From Salvia splendens (Eukaryota > Streptophyta > Magnoliopsida > Lamiales > Lamiaceae), in NCBI RefSeq assembly GCF_004379255.2, contig NC_056034.1, positions 6,946,501-7,010,500 on the forward strand: a DNA stretch of 64,000 nucleotides, given 5' to 3'. Both the position numbers and the translations under genes were made by a program. The notes beneath the pieces were generated by a model. The model worked only from the letters and a program-made list of their open reading frames with translations, ran no database searches and had not been told where the DNA came from. Below, in pieces: positions 1 through 10,995 of this stretch. Each line of letters begins with the position of its first letter. Position 1 is the first letter of the stretch.

Positions 1-348
1 ATATACATGTCAATTTTTAACATATATCTTCGGTATTTAAATCTAATACTTTTATGCTCTTACACATTTTATGAATTAAGTGAAATACGGTTTCTACTCC
101 ATTTTTTCAATTTCTCACTGAAAAGGCTCCACAATCCTGATCTTTATCCATCACACATGCATGCAAAGCTTTAGGAGTTAAAGACAAAATAAAGTAGAGA
201 GATATGATGAACAATCACTAATTCTATACATACAGATTTATAGTAAACAATAAAAAAAATGTAGAAGCAGAATAAAAAGAAAGAAGAAAGTTTATTGCTG
301 ATAAACAACCAAAGGCATATCACAATGAAGATTCAAGAATGTATGATT
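1..348. other. AT-rich 3' flank of the NHL gene
   Basis: No gene, RNA or repeat could be supported here. The stretch lies downstream of the minus-strand NHL gene and probably contains its 3' UTR. Confidence 0.5.
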
Positions 349-963
349 TCAAAACGAAGTAGAACAAACTGTGGGTTGTTTGGAAGTCAAGAGAATCGAA
401 TCTATACGTCCCAACGGCAAAACAGTCTCACAATCTACACTGAATCCATATCTCCTAGAAATCCAATTCCCCACTTTCCACCTGAGGCTGCCGGTGGCTG
501 TGAAACCCAACGGCAGTTTTTCGGCAACTAGTGAAAGGTCGACATGGTGGTGGTTACCGAGTAACGAGGCGTTGAGGAGGTTGGGCTGTTGATGATCTTG
601 AAAGAATGGTGGAACAGAGGTGTCGGGAGTCATGGCGTGGCTGTTGTAGGAAGCATGTAGGAGGAATCCGTCATAGTAGATTCCGATTCCCTTGTTAGGG
701 TTGGTGGATAGGAGAGTGAGGTTGATGGAGGAGTTGAGGAAGGGTGATGGTGATGTTATATCAACGTGATTGATGTCAACTTGTGTGAGAGAGAAGTGGG
801 GGTTGGAGGGGTGTAGGATGAAACAGAGGAGGAGTATGAGGCAGAGGATGCAGAGGAAGAACGTCGATGCGCAGACCAAGAGCTTCTTCTTTGATTTGTT
901 GAGTATTTTTGTTCTTTGCTTCTCTGCGCAGTGTTTGGGGGATTTCTCATGGATTATAGACAT
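349..963 (-). CDS. NHL / LEA-2 family membrane protein (NDR1/HIN1-like)
   Basis: Intronless ORF of 204 codons. Seen: a basic N-terminus (KSKKK near residue 25), one strongly hydrophobic segment at about residues 28-51 (a single-pass signal anchor), then a LEA-2-type beta domain containing the NHL signature NPNKGIGIYYD near residue 87. Several NxS/T sites suggest a lumenal or apoplastic C-terminal domain. Known of the family: NDR1/HIN1-like proteins sit in the plasma membrane or ER and act in defence and stress responses; about 200 residues is the usual size. The ATG at 961-963 is the first in frame and directly precedes the basic stretch and anchor. No specific orthologue can be named from sequence alone. 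Confidence 0.85.
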   Translation of the reverse strand: MSIIHEKSPKHCAEKQRTKILNKSKKKLLVCASTFFLCILCLILLLCFILHPSNPHFSLTQVDINHVDITSPSPFLNSSINLTLLSTNPNKGIGIYYDGFLLHASYNSHAMTPDTSVPPFFQDHQQPNLLNASLLGNHHHVDLSLVAEKLPLGFTATGSLRWKVGNWISRRYGFSVDCETVLPLGRIDSILLTSKQPTVCSTSF

Positions 964-1803
964 ATTGTAGAGAGAAAGGTGAGAAATGAGGAAGTGGAAG
1001 ATGAAGGGAAATGCTAGTGTATTTGAATGATAAAGTTAATCACTCTGTTTTCTTAGGTGATACAGGTTATTAAAGTGAGTAACTGAAAGGGATCTCTGTT
1101 TGGTTCAATTAGTGTTGAACAAAAAAAAATTTAGCATGTGGAATTGAAGATTATGTAAAACTGTGTGTTACAAAAGGAGTTTGGAAAAGGGACTTCTTGA
1201 AAAGAAGATCAATTTTGGTGTAGAAAGCAGCGTTAGTGGTAGCCCCCAACATCCACACCAAAGGGCCTCTTTAAGGCTTTACTTCCGTCTTGAGAAAATC
1301 TGTTTACAACCCACAATCATCAAATCTCTCTCTCACACTATACAACTGAAAAACACCACCAGAAATTAGTAATTTCTGCAATTTTAGGAAATGGCAATAC
1401 ATTTTTTTCCAACACTAACGATGAAGATAGCATTAACATATATCAGTATTGATCCCTCAAAATACAAATGCGTGATCAGACGTAAGTCTACCTATTGGCA
1501 TCATCAGATGCAACTCAACTTGGAAAAGAATATGGGAATTCAGTAGCAACAACTGTACTAAGATGTGGCTATTAACTTAGACATATATCTATTAACTAGA
1601 CTTGTCTATGCAGTAAATGCCTAAACAAAGTGAAAATATATAGTACAAAAATTACATGGCAATCAGCCTTTTTTTACATGGTAAAAGTAATCATTTTCAC
1701 TATCAGCTTGAAAGCCCTTGGAACATTTCTACTTTCTAACAATCACAGTGATCTAAACTGATCACTCTCTAAAAATTTAAGAGGATGCTGAGCTAACCAG
1801 CTG
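964..1803. other. Intergenic: NHL promoter side and PRR 3' flank
   Basis: The stretch separates two minus-strand genes, so its left part should hold the NHL promoter and 5' UTR and its right part the 3' UTR of the pseudo-response regulator. I see no convincing ORF, repeat or RNA gene. Confidence 0.5.
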
Positions 1804-4800
1804 TCAGCTCCCTGGTTGAGCATCATCAGGTACTTGTCGCACAAACTGTCCTTTCACACGGGGACGCTGCTCAGCCAGCTTCCTTCTGCTTTCATAGCGC
1901 ACCTGTCAAAGAAAGTCCGGTATTGATTAAAGTAAACCAGAGTTTACAAGGAAATCCACCAGACACATGTTGAGTAATTACTACCCTTAACAACACCGAT
2001 GCTGTCACAGCATCACCAAACAAGATAGTTAGCAGTGAGATCAAATAAAAAGGTCAAGAGAATTAGGTTTATTATGCTTTTTCTAATTATTTGTTTATGC
2101 AATGCAATGATATCATACTGTGTTCAGGTAAAATAATAATCCAGCGTATGAAAACTAACAAACCTTCTTCTCAAAGCATCTCTCCTTCCTCTTCAGTCTA
2201 AATTTTGTTAGAGCCGCTTCTCTTTGCATGGACCGACTTGAATCACTCTCATGAACTTGGGCTCCCTCTTCACTAGCAGCATCGGATGTGGCATCGACAA
2301 CTGAGATAGAATTAATCAGGCCAATGGCACCAGAACCTATGCTCAGATGGTGGCTTGTATAACCATTATAGCAACCACTGTTAGGACTCTGATCATTGGC
2401 AAAAGAAAAATGTCCTCTATCCTCAAAAGTTTTATGCTTCTGGCCTTGTTTATTATCAGTTTGCTCCATGGTACAGCTGATCCTTTGATCAAGAAGGTCA
2501 CGAAAACTCTGAGAATTTGTGGGCTGATGGTCTGCTTGATGATTCAAATAAGCGAAAGACTGTTTGTGGCTAGCTGCACTGGGACTCGGCAAAGGTGACA
2601 GGCCAGATTGTGCAGAATACATTTGAGGCATCACAGCACCAAATCCGTTGATCACATTTTCAAATCCTACACCTCTAGCTGGAATTGGTTGAGAATTTTC
2701 CCTTAGCTGAGGGTAGCAAAATGGAGTTTCAGGTAGTCCAGTCCGGGTCCCAGTCACAGAAGCATATTTCTGTGAGCTTATTCTTGAACCACGTGCATCG
2801 GAAGTATACTCAGGGGTATGATTAGATTGTTGTTTCTCCGAATTGGTCCCAAGGTCTTTCTGTTGATTACATGTGCTTCGAGATGTGGAGTTTCTGCGCT
2901 GCAATGGCTTGTTGACATACCTGCATGAGTTTATATCCACTAGACTGTCAACTGCATCAACATGAACAACAAAAGTAATACCACCTCCGTCCCACAATAA
3001 GAGTCCTGTTTTGCCATTTCCGTCTGCCCTGAATACGAGTCTTATTTCACTTTTACCATAAATGGTAAGTTGGCCCCACATTCCACCAACTTATTCCACT
3101 CTTATTTTATTACTCCATAAAACTAATATATATAGTGGGACTCATATTCCACAAACTTATTCAACCTACTTTTCTTTACATTTCTTAGAGCTCATGCCCG
3201 AACCAAATAGGACTCCTATTGTGGGACAGAGGTAGTAGTATTGATTATTATTTACATAAGACTGGGGAAAAAATGAGGGCTTCATTTAAATTATGGAAAT
3301 ATTCGATGAGATGATACTGGTGGAGGGATCATATTCGATAAGATGATACCATACTTGCATATAAAAGACGGAGATTGATGAACTATTTACTTTCCAGTCA
3401 AAACTCACCGAGAAAATGCTGATGCATCCGAATGGTTTATCCTGCGGGTTTCATCGTTTACTTGATTCACCGAGCCACTAGGATGAGATCTTCTCAGAGA
3501 CAGATCCAACAGGGGCAAAATATCAAACTTGTTTGTGCTGGTATTTGAGGTGGGACTGGCCAAAGTTCCTTTACAACAGTTACTAAAAGCTCCAATTAAG
3601 TCAATAGCCTCTCTGACATGATTATTCTCGGAACCCTGACCAGTGACATTAACTTGTTCCAAAGAAGGGTTCTTGTCCTGTCCTTGTGTGTTTCCATAGT
3701 TAACATCCATGCTAGCCACAATCTGCAACCCTAATTTCAAAAAAGACATAAGATGCAAATTGTTAAGCATTTACATATCCATGGAGCTGAAAGGGTAGAT
3801 GGTAGATACAATCATACAAGATGCAAATTGTTAAGCATTTACCTATTCATGGAGCTGAAAGGGTAGATGGTAGATACAATCATACAAGAAAGGAATAGAG
3901 ACCATTACCTCCAGCCTCATTATCATGCGCTCTCGTTCTTCTGCTTTCTTCTTGACGTTCTTTGAGCACATAAGTATTTACGTTGTCTGAAAGACATTTG
4001 TTGGTTTTTGGCTGTAAGAGAGAATGTACATGCTCAACATCTGGTCCATCAGTTTCCAGCTCCGGCTTCGTGCATGAACTCTGCAGGTATAATCCACAAC
4101 TTCTGTTTAATCTCAAACTCACACGATGCTTTGGAGTTGTGTTCATTCAATTAGGCATTGAAAATGTAAAAGTTGATGCTTCTATCAGCTGTACCGTCAT
4201 GTGGATTAGTGGATGAGGCGAGGTTTCTTAGAGTATCGAGTATCCAGAGATGCATCAACTCCTAGAAAAAAAGAGAACGTGTATAGAATTGAAAATACCT
4301 GAGCATCAGTTCCTTTCTCGATGCACTCCCTATTTCTCTGAACACATGCCATATAACCACTTGAATGATTACTAGTAGCATTGTTCTCAGCCGTGGCTTC
4401 AATTTTCTGTTGACTTGAATGATTACTAGTACCATTGTTCTCAGCTGTAGCTTCAATCTTCTGTTGCGCCACGCTCTCATCTGGAGGTCCAAGGCCAGCA
4501 CCACTTGATTGCTTCATGATAAAAAAAATTAAAGAAAATAGAGTGATAAGATTCATTGGTCTTCATGAAACTTTGTTCGTAAAAGAAAAGAACTTGCAAA
4601 AAAAGAAAAGAAAGAGAAAATTGTTAAAGAAAAATAGAATTGTGCTTACAACTTGTTTCCTCCACACATGCTGCCACAAGTTCCTGAGCTCATTTTTCCT
4701 GATAGGCTTTACAAGAAAATCAGCTGCACCTCTCAACATGCATTTGTAAACTATACTGACAGAGTCATATGAAGACATCACTGCATTTTCAAGGAAATGT

Positions 4801-6288
4801 GATTGAATATACCATAATCAAAACATACTGGAAGAAATATTTGAAGAGCCAAACAAGGTGCATATTTGAACGCACTTATCACTGGAATATTTTTACAAAT
4901 ATCATGCTCCATAATTAATGTGAGAAGGGCATATCCAGAGATTGATGGCAATTCAACTTCTGTCAGAATAAGATCAATGTTCTCAGCTTTAGCTTTCAAT
5001 ACCTCCCATGCTTTCAAACCATCAGAAACTGCCGCAACTGCTTCAAAAGAAGAAGATTTATTTAGTTGCGAACCACTATGCAACAACATCAATCACAAGC
5101 AGAAGATTTGCTAACTTGCCCATATAGCGACATAAGAAATACCTACACGTACCATCTCCCTCAACCAAACACACAGGTTCTAATGACCAATTTTACATCA
5201 TCTAATTATTACTAAAGCCTCTGCCAATTCAAATTCAACTATCCAGGATTTTAGTTGAAATTATCTGAACCACTTAGTCAATTATTGAGCTGGTGAGAGA
5301 TGCAGCGAATAGGACCAAAATTTCCCCATCACTATAGTATAATTATGGTGTTATTCACATCTTTTATGCAGATATTGACTGATCAGAAAATAGCAGGTAT
5401 AGAGCCTATTCTTTAACCGGTGATTGACCATCAAAATGAACACTTTGGAGGCAGAAAGATGACTATATAATTCATATCCTCTTTCTTAATGGAAATCAAG
5501 TGGTGTCTATCAAATCTATTATTCTGGCCTCGATCCTAGCTCAGAAGACCACACCAGCTGCTTAAAAAGAATGTATCTCAAGATTGAAGACCATGTTAGG
5601 TTCGATAAATCAGTTACCTCACCAGCTCAACCTGGTTGCTGCAAGTTAGAGATTATCCTCTTTGCCCCATATAAAGCTCCTTAAATGCTAGCAGAATTTG
5701 AAAGCATATAAACATATCCTGCGAATATGTTTCTAGTTTCAATTGTTCTTGTGAACCCAAGAAACAACAGGCTTCATGGTGCCGACATATAGCCACATAA
5801 TTTACTCGTGGAATCATATGAAAAGATCAAGGTAGCAATGATCATAAACAGGCTTTCATGGAAGCTATATTGTGTGTCCATACCAATTAAATTCATCCAA
5901 AATTAATTTAGCTGATCAACCTCAAACATCTAACAATCTAGCATCAAATATCCTCACAACCTAACCATACCCCTAACACGCTGCGTCACTTATATCCAAG
6001 GTATCAAAGTCTCAAATTAATTAAGCTAAAAATTAGGCAATACCCAAAAAAAAGGAAAAAATGACCCAAAAACAAACCTTTGTAGCTGCATTTCCTGAGA
6101 AGTGCAGCAATAATCTGCCTAGTGGAATCATCAGCTTCGACCAATAATACTCTCACGGTTAATTTAGGCAGAAACCTCTCCCACCTAACCAGAGATGAAC
6201 TGCCAGCTGCCACCTCCGCCGCAGCGAGGTTTTCGCCGGCGACAGGCATATTATTCTGTTGCGTGTCGTTTTCAGGTACGGCCGCCAT
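1804..6288 (-). CDS. PRR5-like: Pseudo-response regulator, PRR5/PRR9 type (circadian clock)
   Basis: Eight exons joined by phase: 6288-6078, 5037-4876, 4780-4650, 4511-4299, 4080-3909, 3730-3409, 2920-2164, 1902-1804; 2067 nt, 688 codons. Residues about 45-165 are a receiver domain in which the phospho-acceptor Asp is Glu97 (LILTEVEL), the mark of a pseudo-receiver; the conserved Lys is K149 (FLVKP). A possible EAR repressor motif (LDLSL) lies near residue 372. The C-terminus is a CCT motif (about 637-680) split by the last intron; [14 protein letters not shown] favours PRR5/PRR9 over PRR7. Known of the family: day-phased nuclear repressors of morning clock genes. Exon 4 has an 18-residue in-frame tandem repeat. 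The ATG at 6288 is the first in frame. Orthology within PRR5/PRR9 is not resolved. Confidence 0.92.
2981..3235. mobile_element. Stowaway-like MITE in the penultimate PRR intron
   Basis: About 255 bp with terminal inverted repeats (ACCTCCGTCCCACAATA at the left, its near-complement ending GGGACAGAGGTAGT at the right) flanked by TA. This is the Tc1/mariner MITE pattern common in eudicots. It lies between the exon ending at 3409 and the exon starting at 2920 and has no coding capacity. Confidence 0.8.
3753..3888. repeat. 68-bp tandem duplication in a PRR intron
   Basis: Two adjacent copies (3753-3820, 3821-3888) beginning ATGCAAATTGTTAAGC, nearly identical apart from a few bases in the middle. 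The duplication lies in the intron between 3730 and 3909, next to the 5' splice site at 3908. Confidence 0.85.
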
Positions 6289-6970
6289 CGCTTTGGCAAA
6301 ACTTCTCCGAATTGTTTGAAGATTGGTGGCGCTTTGAGAGGAGAAGCATGTGAACAAGTAGCAACAACTGTAGCGGTTGGAGAATTAGCAGTTGTCCACC
6401 ATTTTTTTCAACCCAAAATATCTCAATTTGGATGGCCTTTTTTTCTCAATATTTTCATCTTCAGAAGGCCTTTTACTGTGCGCTTTAACCGAAAATTGTT
6501 TGATGGCTCAGATTTTTTTTGATAATTGTGATGTTAACGTTTTTGCAGACTCACCCCTCAAGAAATTAAAACTGTGCTCTTTGCACCTAAATTTGACAAG
6601 CTGTGATGATTAATAACCAAATTATGGTGACATTAATTACACCATCAACTCATGCATAAAATAAAGGGGCACCCTCCGGATAGTCTAAATGTTCTCTAGA
6701 GTCAGAGTCGGAAAATGGTATGATTGCCCCTCTAAACGTAAAGTATTTTTGATATATGAGTATGTTATATACTCCTTAGACCGTCCCAGCATAAATGAAA
6801 CATTTCTATTTTGATACATAAATTTAGGTAATGGTGTGCTCAATTAATTAAATTATTAACTGTTACGTAAAAGAAAGAGATAATAAAGTAAGAAAGAGAA
6901 AGAGGTAACCTAATAATCAAATTATTTGTCTTTTACCCAAGAGGTCTATGAATCAAAACATAGATTAATA
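6289..6970. other. PRR promoter and 5' flank
   Basis: Upstream region of the minus-strand PRR gene. No other gene is seen. No clear evening element or G-box could be identified with confidence. Confidence 0.45.
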
Positions 6971-7221
6971 CTCCCTCCGTCCGCAATTAGGAGTCCCGAT
7001 TGACCTTTTTTTCCGTCCGTCATTAGGAGTCATGGTTCACTTTTACCATAAATGGTAGGTTGACCTCATTTTCCACTAATTCATTCTCTTCACGTTTTAT
7101 TATAAAATTAATATATAAAAATGGGTCACACATTCAACTATATTTTTCCACCCATTTTCCTCCGTACTTCTTAAAACACATGCCGAACTCAAATGGGATT
7201 CCTAATGACGGACGGAGAGAG
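6971..7221. mobile_element. Stowaway-like MITE
   Basis: TA-flanked element, about 250 bp. The left terminus CTCCCTCCGTCCGCAATTAG is mirrored at the right by CTAATGACGGACGGAGAGAG. It is non-coding and lies about 0.7 kb upstream of the PRR start codon. Confidence 0.85.
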
Positions 7222-7829
7222 TAGGTGACTTTTCACTCCAAACTTGCAGTAAATACATCACCAACACCGATATAAAATGCAATTGTTATCCGAAAAATAA
7301 AATGTTCCAAAACACCATATTCATACGCCAAATTGGCGACAAAAATCGTTAAAAACCCACCACTGCCACATGAACGCACCCAACACTTTACGTCATTCTT
7401 ACATCTTGTGTTACTCCATCTCCTTCATTATTAGATTCTGAATCAATTACCAATCAAGACAACCTACTATAAATATGTTTATAATTTGGCGTAATATTCA
7501 CATATCATTGATATCTATCTTTATAAAGTTTGATATATAAATATCTATGTTTAATAAGAAGTTTTCACTGCTTGAATGTCCTAAAAGGGACTTCAATTAT
7601 AATACTCATATTCATGAAACAAAAGGAACTCAACCTGCTAACACTTGATTTGAGACATTTCATACGGAGTCCAATTTTGTGGTGGAAAATGCAATATACA
7701 AAAGTGTAGGCGTGGGCAAATGTGGGGAGGGGTAAAAGTGGCTGAAAATAAAAAATATCTATAATACTCAAACGAGTGGCCAAAAAATGCCTAGACTACA
7801 CCCACATCAAAAAGTAATGCCCCATTGCC
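7222..7829. other. Intergenic, no gene seen
   Basis: AT-rich sequence. Short ORFs here have no recognisable protein content. The last 18 bases (7812-7829) are the left target duplication of the adjacent SINE. Confidence 0.5.
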
Positions 7830-8070
7830 GCCCGCACGGGCTTAACTCAGTTGGTTCATGGGTGGTAGATTGTCCCTAAGCAAACAGGATCGAATGCTGG
7901 CAGCCGCAGTGTGGGAGTTTCACCACTGTGATGGCTCCTTGTGTGCTGGTTACCAGTGTAAGTTCCTTCCACCTAATGGGCCGCTGAGGTACCGTGTTTG
8001 AACCCCTCCATAGCGATGTCGGGCCGGGTTATGGGGGCGCCTGGGGTGAGCGAATCACCTTTTTGTCCCT
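7830..8070 (+). mobile_element. tRNA-derived SINE with perfect 18-bp TSD
   Basis: 241 bp flanked by a perfect direct repeat AAGTAATGCCCCATTGCC (7812-7829 and 8071-8088). The 5' part has Pol III promoter boxes: an A-box-like GCTTAACTCAGTTGG near 7850 and a B-box-like GGATCGAATGC about 40 bp later. The 3' end is a short T-rich tail (CCTTTTTGTCCCT). It is more GC-rich than its surroundings. Known of the group: plant SINEs are moved by LINE reverse transcriptase. The TSD shows insertion on the plus strand. Confidence 0.88.
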
Positions 8071-8283
8071 AAGTAATGCCCCATTGCCTTTATTTTATTT
8101 GATAATAAGATATTTTAGACCAATGGACTAAAATAATATCCTATCCAATTACCAGCATTTTCCTACTTTTTAGTCTTCATTGTGGGCCCAAATAGAAGAT
8201 ATTTTGTGTCGGATGGATAAGACCTCGACACGTGGTTACAAATATCAGGTTTTAAATTTGTGGCAGCCAACAAGTCTTAAACT

Positions 8284-8541
8284 GCTCCCTCCACCTTGTT
8301 TAGACTAATTGTGGCATTTCTTTTCTAACAGGTCATTTAAAAAATTTTATGTTAAGTTATTTAAATAAATTAATAATAAAATAGAAAATGAAAAAGATAT
8401 AAAGATGAAAAGAGAATAAAAGAAGATAAAGTAAAGTAAAGTAAGTGAGAACAAGTGTGTTGATTTTTATTAAAAATGGAAGTGACTTCACTACTATGAA
8501 ACGTACCACAAAATGACTCCACTATTATAAAACGGAATGAG
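8284..8541. mobile_element. Decayed Stowaway-like MITE
   Basis: The left end CTCCCTCCACCTTGTTTAGA and a right end resembling its complement (ACTATTATAAAACGGAATGAG) enclose about 260 bp of AT-rich non-coding DNA. The termini have drifted, so the borders are approximate. Confidence 0.5.
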
Positions 8542-9397
8542 TACTATTTTTCACTTAAATGAACTACTTTATTAGTCCCTAACGTTTGGGCTTGTGATAC
8601 CATAGACTCGTAACAATAAAAATAGCTTAGAAGGACTCTAACATTTAATATAATCATGAATGCAGTGTTTTTAGCCACTTTTCTGATGAAAATGTCTAAA
8701 TGGCTCGAAGGGCATTTTTGGCAATCCCTAAATTTGCTGATATATGAATTTTGTCGCATTTCTGTTTCTTATTTCCCAATAAGTTCTAGTACTCATACGT
8801 AATTAAAGTTTTGTCTCATATCCCTCTATTTTTAGTTAGTGGTAACAATATGGAATACTACTTACTAGTTATATTATGTAGGGAATTCATTGAGAAACCA
8901 ACAAAAATATGGAAAGTAAACTTATTTATGCAATAAAATCTGAATTAATAATGTACGAAATTAAAAAAGCTTCACATTTAATTAAATGATAGTACAATAA
9001 TTATTTTTTTTAAAACACTGTCATTTAAAATAATATTTTATTATATCATCGACCTAATTTGTTACTCTAAGTCTAACTCTAAGATCAGGATATATATTTT
9101 TATAATAAATAAAATTGATCCTTAAATCAAGGTAAACAAACAAAGAAAAATTAGAAGAAATATAAACACATAAAAATACTAGCAAATGAGTTTTACAAGG
9201 AAGAAAGTATCTCATTTTATTATTTTCATAGTAATTAATACAAATAATAGTAAATATGAAATTACTAAATATATAAGTTACTCTTTTTATCACCATTTGA
9301 TTTTATGATAACATTAATAGATTTTTACATATAATAATATCAAAACAGCAGTGTGTCTGGTCTTTAAATTTGGACGGACCAATAGAATTTAAAAAAT
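8542..9397. other. Intergenic, AT-rich
   Basis: No gene, RNA or well-bounded repeat seen. Short AT-rich ORFs look random. Confidence 0.5.
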
Positions 9398-9560
9398 AGT
9401 GAACTAGCTAAATGGTACATGATCTTTCACTTTTGCACGCAAATGGTACGTGATCTTTATTTTATATCGTTTTTGGTACCCCGTGACAAAAATAACCCTA
9501 GGTACCAAACATGTGACTTTTTGTTATAAAGGATGTTTTTGAAATTTTCAATTAAATAGT
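9398..9560. mobile_element. Truncated end of the adjacent MULE-like family
   Basis: Starts GTGAACTAGCTAAATGGTAC and continues with the same text as the terminal region of the element at 9705, about 310 bp further right, but has no opposite terminus. It is a broken copy of the same family. Confidence 0.65.
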
Positions 9561-9870
9561 ATCAAACATTTTTTTCTTCCTTTTTTATTTCTTTTTTCAA
9601 TTAAAGGCCAACCCCCTTCAAGAAACTTCCTGCCATGTTATAAATTTCTATACTTAATAACCAAATTTACAAGTGCCAAAAATCTCTGTCATTATTAAAA
9701 TATAGAGTGAACTACATAAATGGTACCTGATCTTTCACTTTCACAAGCAAATGGTACATGATCTTTATTTTATATCGTTTTTGGTACCCAGTGACAAAAA
9801 TAACCTTTGGTGCCAAACATGTGATTTTTTTGTTATGGAGGATATTTTTGGAAATTTCCATTAAATAGTA

Positions 9871-10122
9871 CTACCTCCGTCCCCCAAATATTGTCCCACT
9901 TTGACCCGGCACGGGTTTTAAAAAATGTAATGGAAAGTGAGTTGAAAAAGTTAGTGGATTGTGAGTCCTACTTTTATATATTAGTTTTACAATAAAATGT
10001 GTTTAGGAATGAGTTAGTGGAATATGAGATCCACTGCCAAAAATGGTAAAAAGTGAAATGGGACAAACTTTGGGGGACAGACGGAAATGGAAAAATGGGA
10101 CAAACTTTCAGGGACGGAGGTA
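9871..10122. mobile_element. Stowaway-like MITE nested in the MULE
   Basis: CTACCTCCGTCCCCCAAATA at the left and its imperfect complement ending GGGACGGAGGTAG at the right, TA on both sides. Removing it rejoins a sequence matching the broken MULE copy at 9398, so this insertion is younger than the MULE. Confidence 0.85.
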
Positions 10123-10507
10123 GTACCAAACATGTGATTTTTTGTTCTTCTCTTCTTTCTTTTTCTTCGTTTTCTTCTTTGTTTTTAGTATTTTATCTTC
10201 CATTCTTTTTTCTTTTTCTCCTTAGTTTATGTTTCCTCTTTTTCTTTTCTCTTATTTTACTTCTTTCTTTTTAGTGTTTTATGCATACATCTAATTGCAT
10301 TCATAATATAAATCAAGAACAAAACACCTAATTAAATTAATTATTTTAAATAATTAAATCAAATAAATATTTTTTATTAAATTATTGTATACTCATTTTA
10401 GGGTTGAAACACCTAACTAAAAATATTAAACTCTTAATATCATTATGAATACAATTCACAATTTTAAATTTTTATTAAAACTATATAGATTAGTTATTAA
10501 TTTAATT

Positions 10508-10510
10508 TAA

Positions 10511-10546
<36 letters not shown>

Positions 10547-10565
10547 TATTATTATTATTATTATT
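10508..10565. repeat. (AAT)n-(ATT)n microsatellite
   Basis: About twelve AAT units followed by about seven ATT units, making a self-complementary AT-rich tract inside the MULE-like element. Confidence 0.9.
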
Positions 10566-10995
10566 ATATATTGTGTGATTCATAATTTAAATAATTATAC
10601 TATAATTATATATTAATTACAACTAGTTTTTAGTATTATAACAATAATATTATTACAATAATTAAATATAATTATAACTATAATTATAATTAAGTATATT
10701 TGAATGATATTAAAAAATAAATAAATTATTAATTTATAACATCAAAATAATAATATTAATATTGATTAATAATAATAGTATAAAGAGTGAGAAGAATGAG
10801 AGAAGATATTATAATATCACTTTTGGTACTTAGTTTTATGCCCAAAATAACCTCAATGACACATATAGAAAAATGTATTTGTTTAGAGGACATTTTTGGG
10901 TGAAAATTATAGGTACAAAAAATGTGATTTATATGTATCAAAAACGATATAAAATAAAGAATATGTACCATTTATGTAGTTCACTCTAAAATATA

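Larger units (their letters stand above)
9705..10986. mobile_element. Non-autonomous Mutator-like element (9-bp TSD)
   Basis: The termini GAGTGAACTACATAAATGGT (left) and its complement ACCATTTATGTAGTTCACTC (right) are perfect over 20 bp, with weaker inverted similarity extending over 100 bp. The flanks are a perfect 9-bp duplication TAAAATATA (9696-9704, 10987-10995). Long inverted termini with a 9-bp TSD are diagnostic of MULEs. The interior is non-coding and contains a nested Stowaway-like MITE and an (AAT)n/(ATT)n tract. Confidence 0.85.

Noticed and set aside
2155..3081. 308-codon reading taken as a single exon
   Set aside because: Only 2164-2920 is exon; the part beyond 2920 is intron and includes half of a MITE.
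7830..7910. tRNA gene
   Set aside because: The boxes belong to a SINE bounded by an 18-bp TSD; there is no acceptor stem.
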